This document shows, one piece after another, positions 5,936 through 7,065 of a DNA stretch of 7,065 nt (positions within the stretch are counted from its first letter, which is position 1; each line of letters opens with the position of its first letter). A program made the translations under genes and the position numbers. This DNA comes from CAYMLQ01 sp964390795. Its GTDB lineage: Bacteria; Verrucomicrobiota; Kiritimatiellia; RFP12; UBA1067. The notes beneath the pieces were generated by a model that was not told the origin of the DNA, ran no database searches, and saw only the letters and a program-made list of their open reading frames with translations. The stretch covers positions 1 to 7,065 of the forward strand of contig CAYMLQ010000323.1 in NCBI GenBank assembly GCA_964390795.1, written 5' to 3'.

Positions 5936-5977
5936 ATTCGTTGTTCGATGAGTTCGAATTCCAGAAGGGGTGCGGCG

Positions 5978-7065
5978 ATGCATGGTTTCAAACGGTTGGG
6001 GTTTGCAGGTGCGCTTTGGGTCATGCTGGCAGTAACTGGATATGGTCAGTATGCCGTGCAGACGGTCACGCTGACGAAAGGCTGGAATGCGGTCTACCTG
6101 CAGGTGGAGCCGGCAGATCCCAGCTGCGAGGAGGTTTTCGGAGACTGGCCGGTCACGAGCGTCAGTCTCTATAACATGGAGCAGTCGGTTGCGCGCTTTA
6201 CGGAGAGCCCCGACGAGCCGGTGAATATCGCCGACGAGTTTCTGACGTGGACGCCGGGGGTGCCGGCAGGGGTCAACGGCTTCAATGCCGTGCTTGCGGG
6301 TCACTCCTATCTGATGTTCGCGAGCGTGGGCTGCACGCGTAACCTGACGGGACGTCCGGCGGTGCCCCGGATCGAGTGGATACCGGGCACGAACGCGTGC
6401 AACTTGGTCGGGTTCCGCCAGAACGGGAATGCGAAATTCGGAACTTATCTGGCCGGGGCGGGCTTCAATTGGACGAAACTCGCCGTTTACACGGTGAGCG
6501 GGACCAACAGCATAAGGCTGGCGACGGAACGGGTTGGAGGCTTAACCGGCGAGAGTTTGAACACGGCCTTGATCGTCCCGGGCAAGGCTTACTTCATCGT
6601 CTGCGATAAGGTCTCCGAGTTTTCCGGCCCGGTCAAAGTCTCGCCGGCCGGCACGGGTGGGATCTATTTTCCTTCGAACAGCGTCTATCAGACCTTGCGG
6701 CTGAAGAATGAGCACGGCGCGCCGCTGACCGTGACCCTGTCCGTGACGAACTCGGCGGCCGCGCCCTCGGGGGGCGTGCCGGTGTTGCCGGTGCTGCACT
6801 TTTTCGACTCTCTGGAGGGGTGGCTGCCGCTGACCAACGCGGTGGATAGAACCAGAACCTTGGCGGACGGCGAGGAGTGGACCCTGCCGCTGACGGTGGA
6901 CCGCACCGACATGGTCGCCGGCCAGCTGTACGGCGGCCTGCTGGTCTGCACGGATGAGGCCGGGGGGCGGGTCGAGGTCCCTCTGGAGGTGGAGTGCGGC
7001 CAGATTGACGCGGCCCATGCGCTCTGGCCTGCCGGGCTCTGGGTGGGCCAGGCGAGCCTCAATCA
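5978..7065 (+). CDS. Secreted beta-rich protein of unknown function, 5' part (open at right edge)
   Basis: ATG 5978 follows AGAAGGGG (5963-5970) at 7 bases; the frame stays open for 362 codons to the window edge. Residues 1-23 form a signal peptide (basic HGFKR, hydrophobic FAGALWVMLAV, likely cleavage after GYG). I do not recognise a named family. The mature part is rich in beta-strand-forming sequence. It has two loosely similar N-terminal blocks: GWNAVYLQVEP (35-45) ending at AVLAGHSYLMFA (104-115), and NLVGFRQNG (142-150) ending at LIVPGKAYFIVCD (198-210). These resemble the GWNLVSLPV...GkaYWI pattern of secreted planctomycete/verrucomicrobial proteins. An Ig-like stretch follows (YQTLRLKNEHGAPLTVTLSV, 237-256), then another with WTLPLTVDR and GQLYGGLLVCTD. 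The gene has its own likely promoter. It is probably an extracellular or surface protein; size and C-terminal domains are unknown. Confidence 0.8.
   Translation, partial: MHGFKRLGFAGALWVMLAVTGYGQYAVQTVTLTKGWNAVYLQVEPADPSCEEVFGDWPVTSVSLYNMEQSVARFTESPDEPVNIADEFLTWTPGVPAGVNGFNAVLAGHSYLMFASVGCTRNLTGRPAVPRIEWIPGTNACNLVGFRQNGNAKFGTYLAGAGFNWTKLAVYTVSGTNSIRLATERVGGLTGESLNTALIVPGKAYFIVCDKVSEFSGPVKVSPAGTGGIYFPSNSVYQTLRLKNEHGAPLTVTLSVTNSAAAPSGGVPVLPVLHFFDSLEGWLPLTNAVDRTRTLADGEEWTLPLTVDRTDMVAGQLYGGLLVCTDEAGGRVEVPLEVECGQIDAAHALWPAGLWVGQASLN

Larger units (their letters stand above)
5401..5977. other. Gene-poor, repeat-rich spacer
   Basis: About 577 bases with no credible gene. It is less GC-rich than the flanking genes and its reading frames show no domain, no good ribosome site and composition unlike the neighbours. 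Left to right it holds a hexamer array with a weak hairpin (TGGAT/ATCCA, 5410-5425), a small CGCTC/GAGCG hairpin (5498-5512), 14-bp tandem repeats, 8-bp tandem repeats, a GC-rich hairpin (5674-5692), a 10-bp palindrome AATGCGCATT (5706-5715), a double hairpin (5827-5861) and a promoter. No hairpin is followed by a proper T-run on the + strand, so I see no classical terminator for the operon ending at 5400. Confidence 0.6.

Noticed and set aside
6542..7062. Reading frames on the - strand near the right edge
   Set aside because: They are shadows of the secreted protein gene, which has a start, ribosome site and signal peptide on the + strand.

Overview
The window reads like a chromosomal segment of a GC-rich Gram-negative bacterium, probably from the Planctomycetes-Verrucomicrobia-Lentisphaerae-Kiritimatiellota group. 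This placement is inference. It rests on a secreted GH98-like glycosidase, a large secreted beta-rich protein of unknown function, and gene-poor spacer DNA holding octamer repeats and GC-rich hairpins of a kind I associate with that group. No rRNA, tRNA, CRISPR array, insertion sequence or integrase was seen. All genes supported here lie on the + strand.

Layout: (1) 3-311, the 3' end of a small glyoxalase/VOC-fold protein. (2) 318-2243, an exported protein with an N-terminal fibronectin-III-like domain and a GH98-like catalytic region, starting 6 bp after the VOC stop. (3) 2244-2353, a short spacer with a 12-bp perfect palindrome. (4) 2354-3472 and 3475-5400, a tightly coupled pair: an SPFH-domain protein of the YdjI/'virion core protein' type ending in three zinc ribbons, then a membrane protein with a signal sequence, a Gly-rich stretch, a membrane segment, two Tim44-like plus zinc-ribbon units and a C-terminal TerB-like domain. 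(5) 5401-5977, about 577 bp without a credible gene but rich in short repeats: seven copies of one hexamer in inverted blocks, a 14-bp tandem repeat, an 8-bp tandem repeat, several hairpins and, at its right end, a promoter preceded by two A-tracts. (6) 5978-7065, the 5' part of a secreted protein whose frame is still open at the window edge.

How the genes fit together: the VOC and GH98-like genes are closely spaced and may be co-transcribed; the GH98-like product is expected outside the cytoplasm, acting on galactose-containing glycans. The SPFH and Tim44/TerB pair is the most interesting unit. Both proteins carry multiple CxxC...CxxC ribbons, and only the second has a membrane anchor, so an anchored scaffold complex on the cytoplasmic face of the membrane is a reasonable inference, by analogy with the Bacillus YdjGHI proteins that work with PspA-type membrane-stress proteins. 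The last gene appears to be a separate unit with its own promoter.
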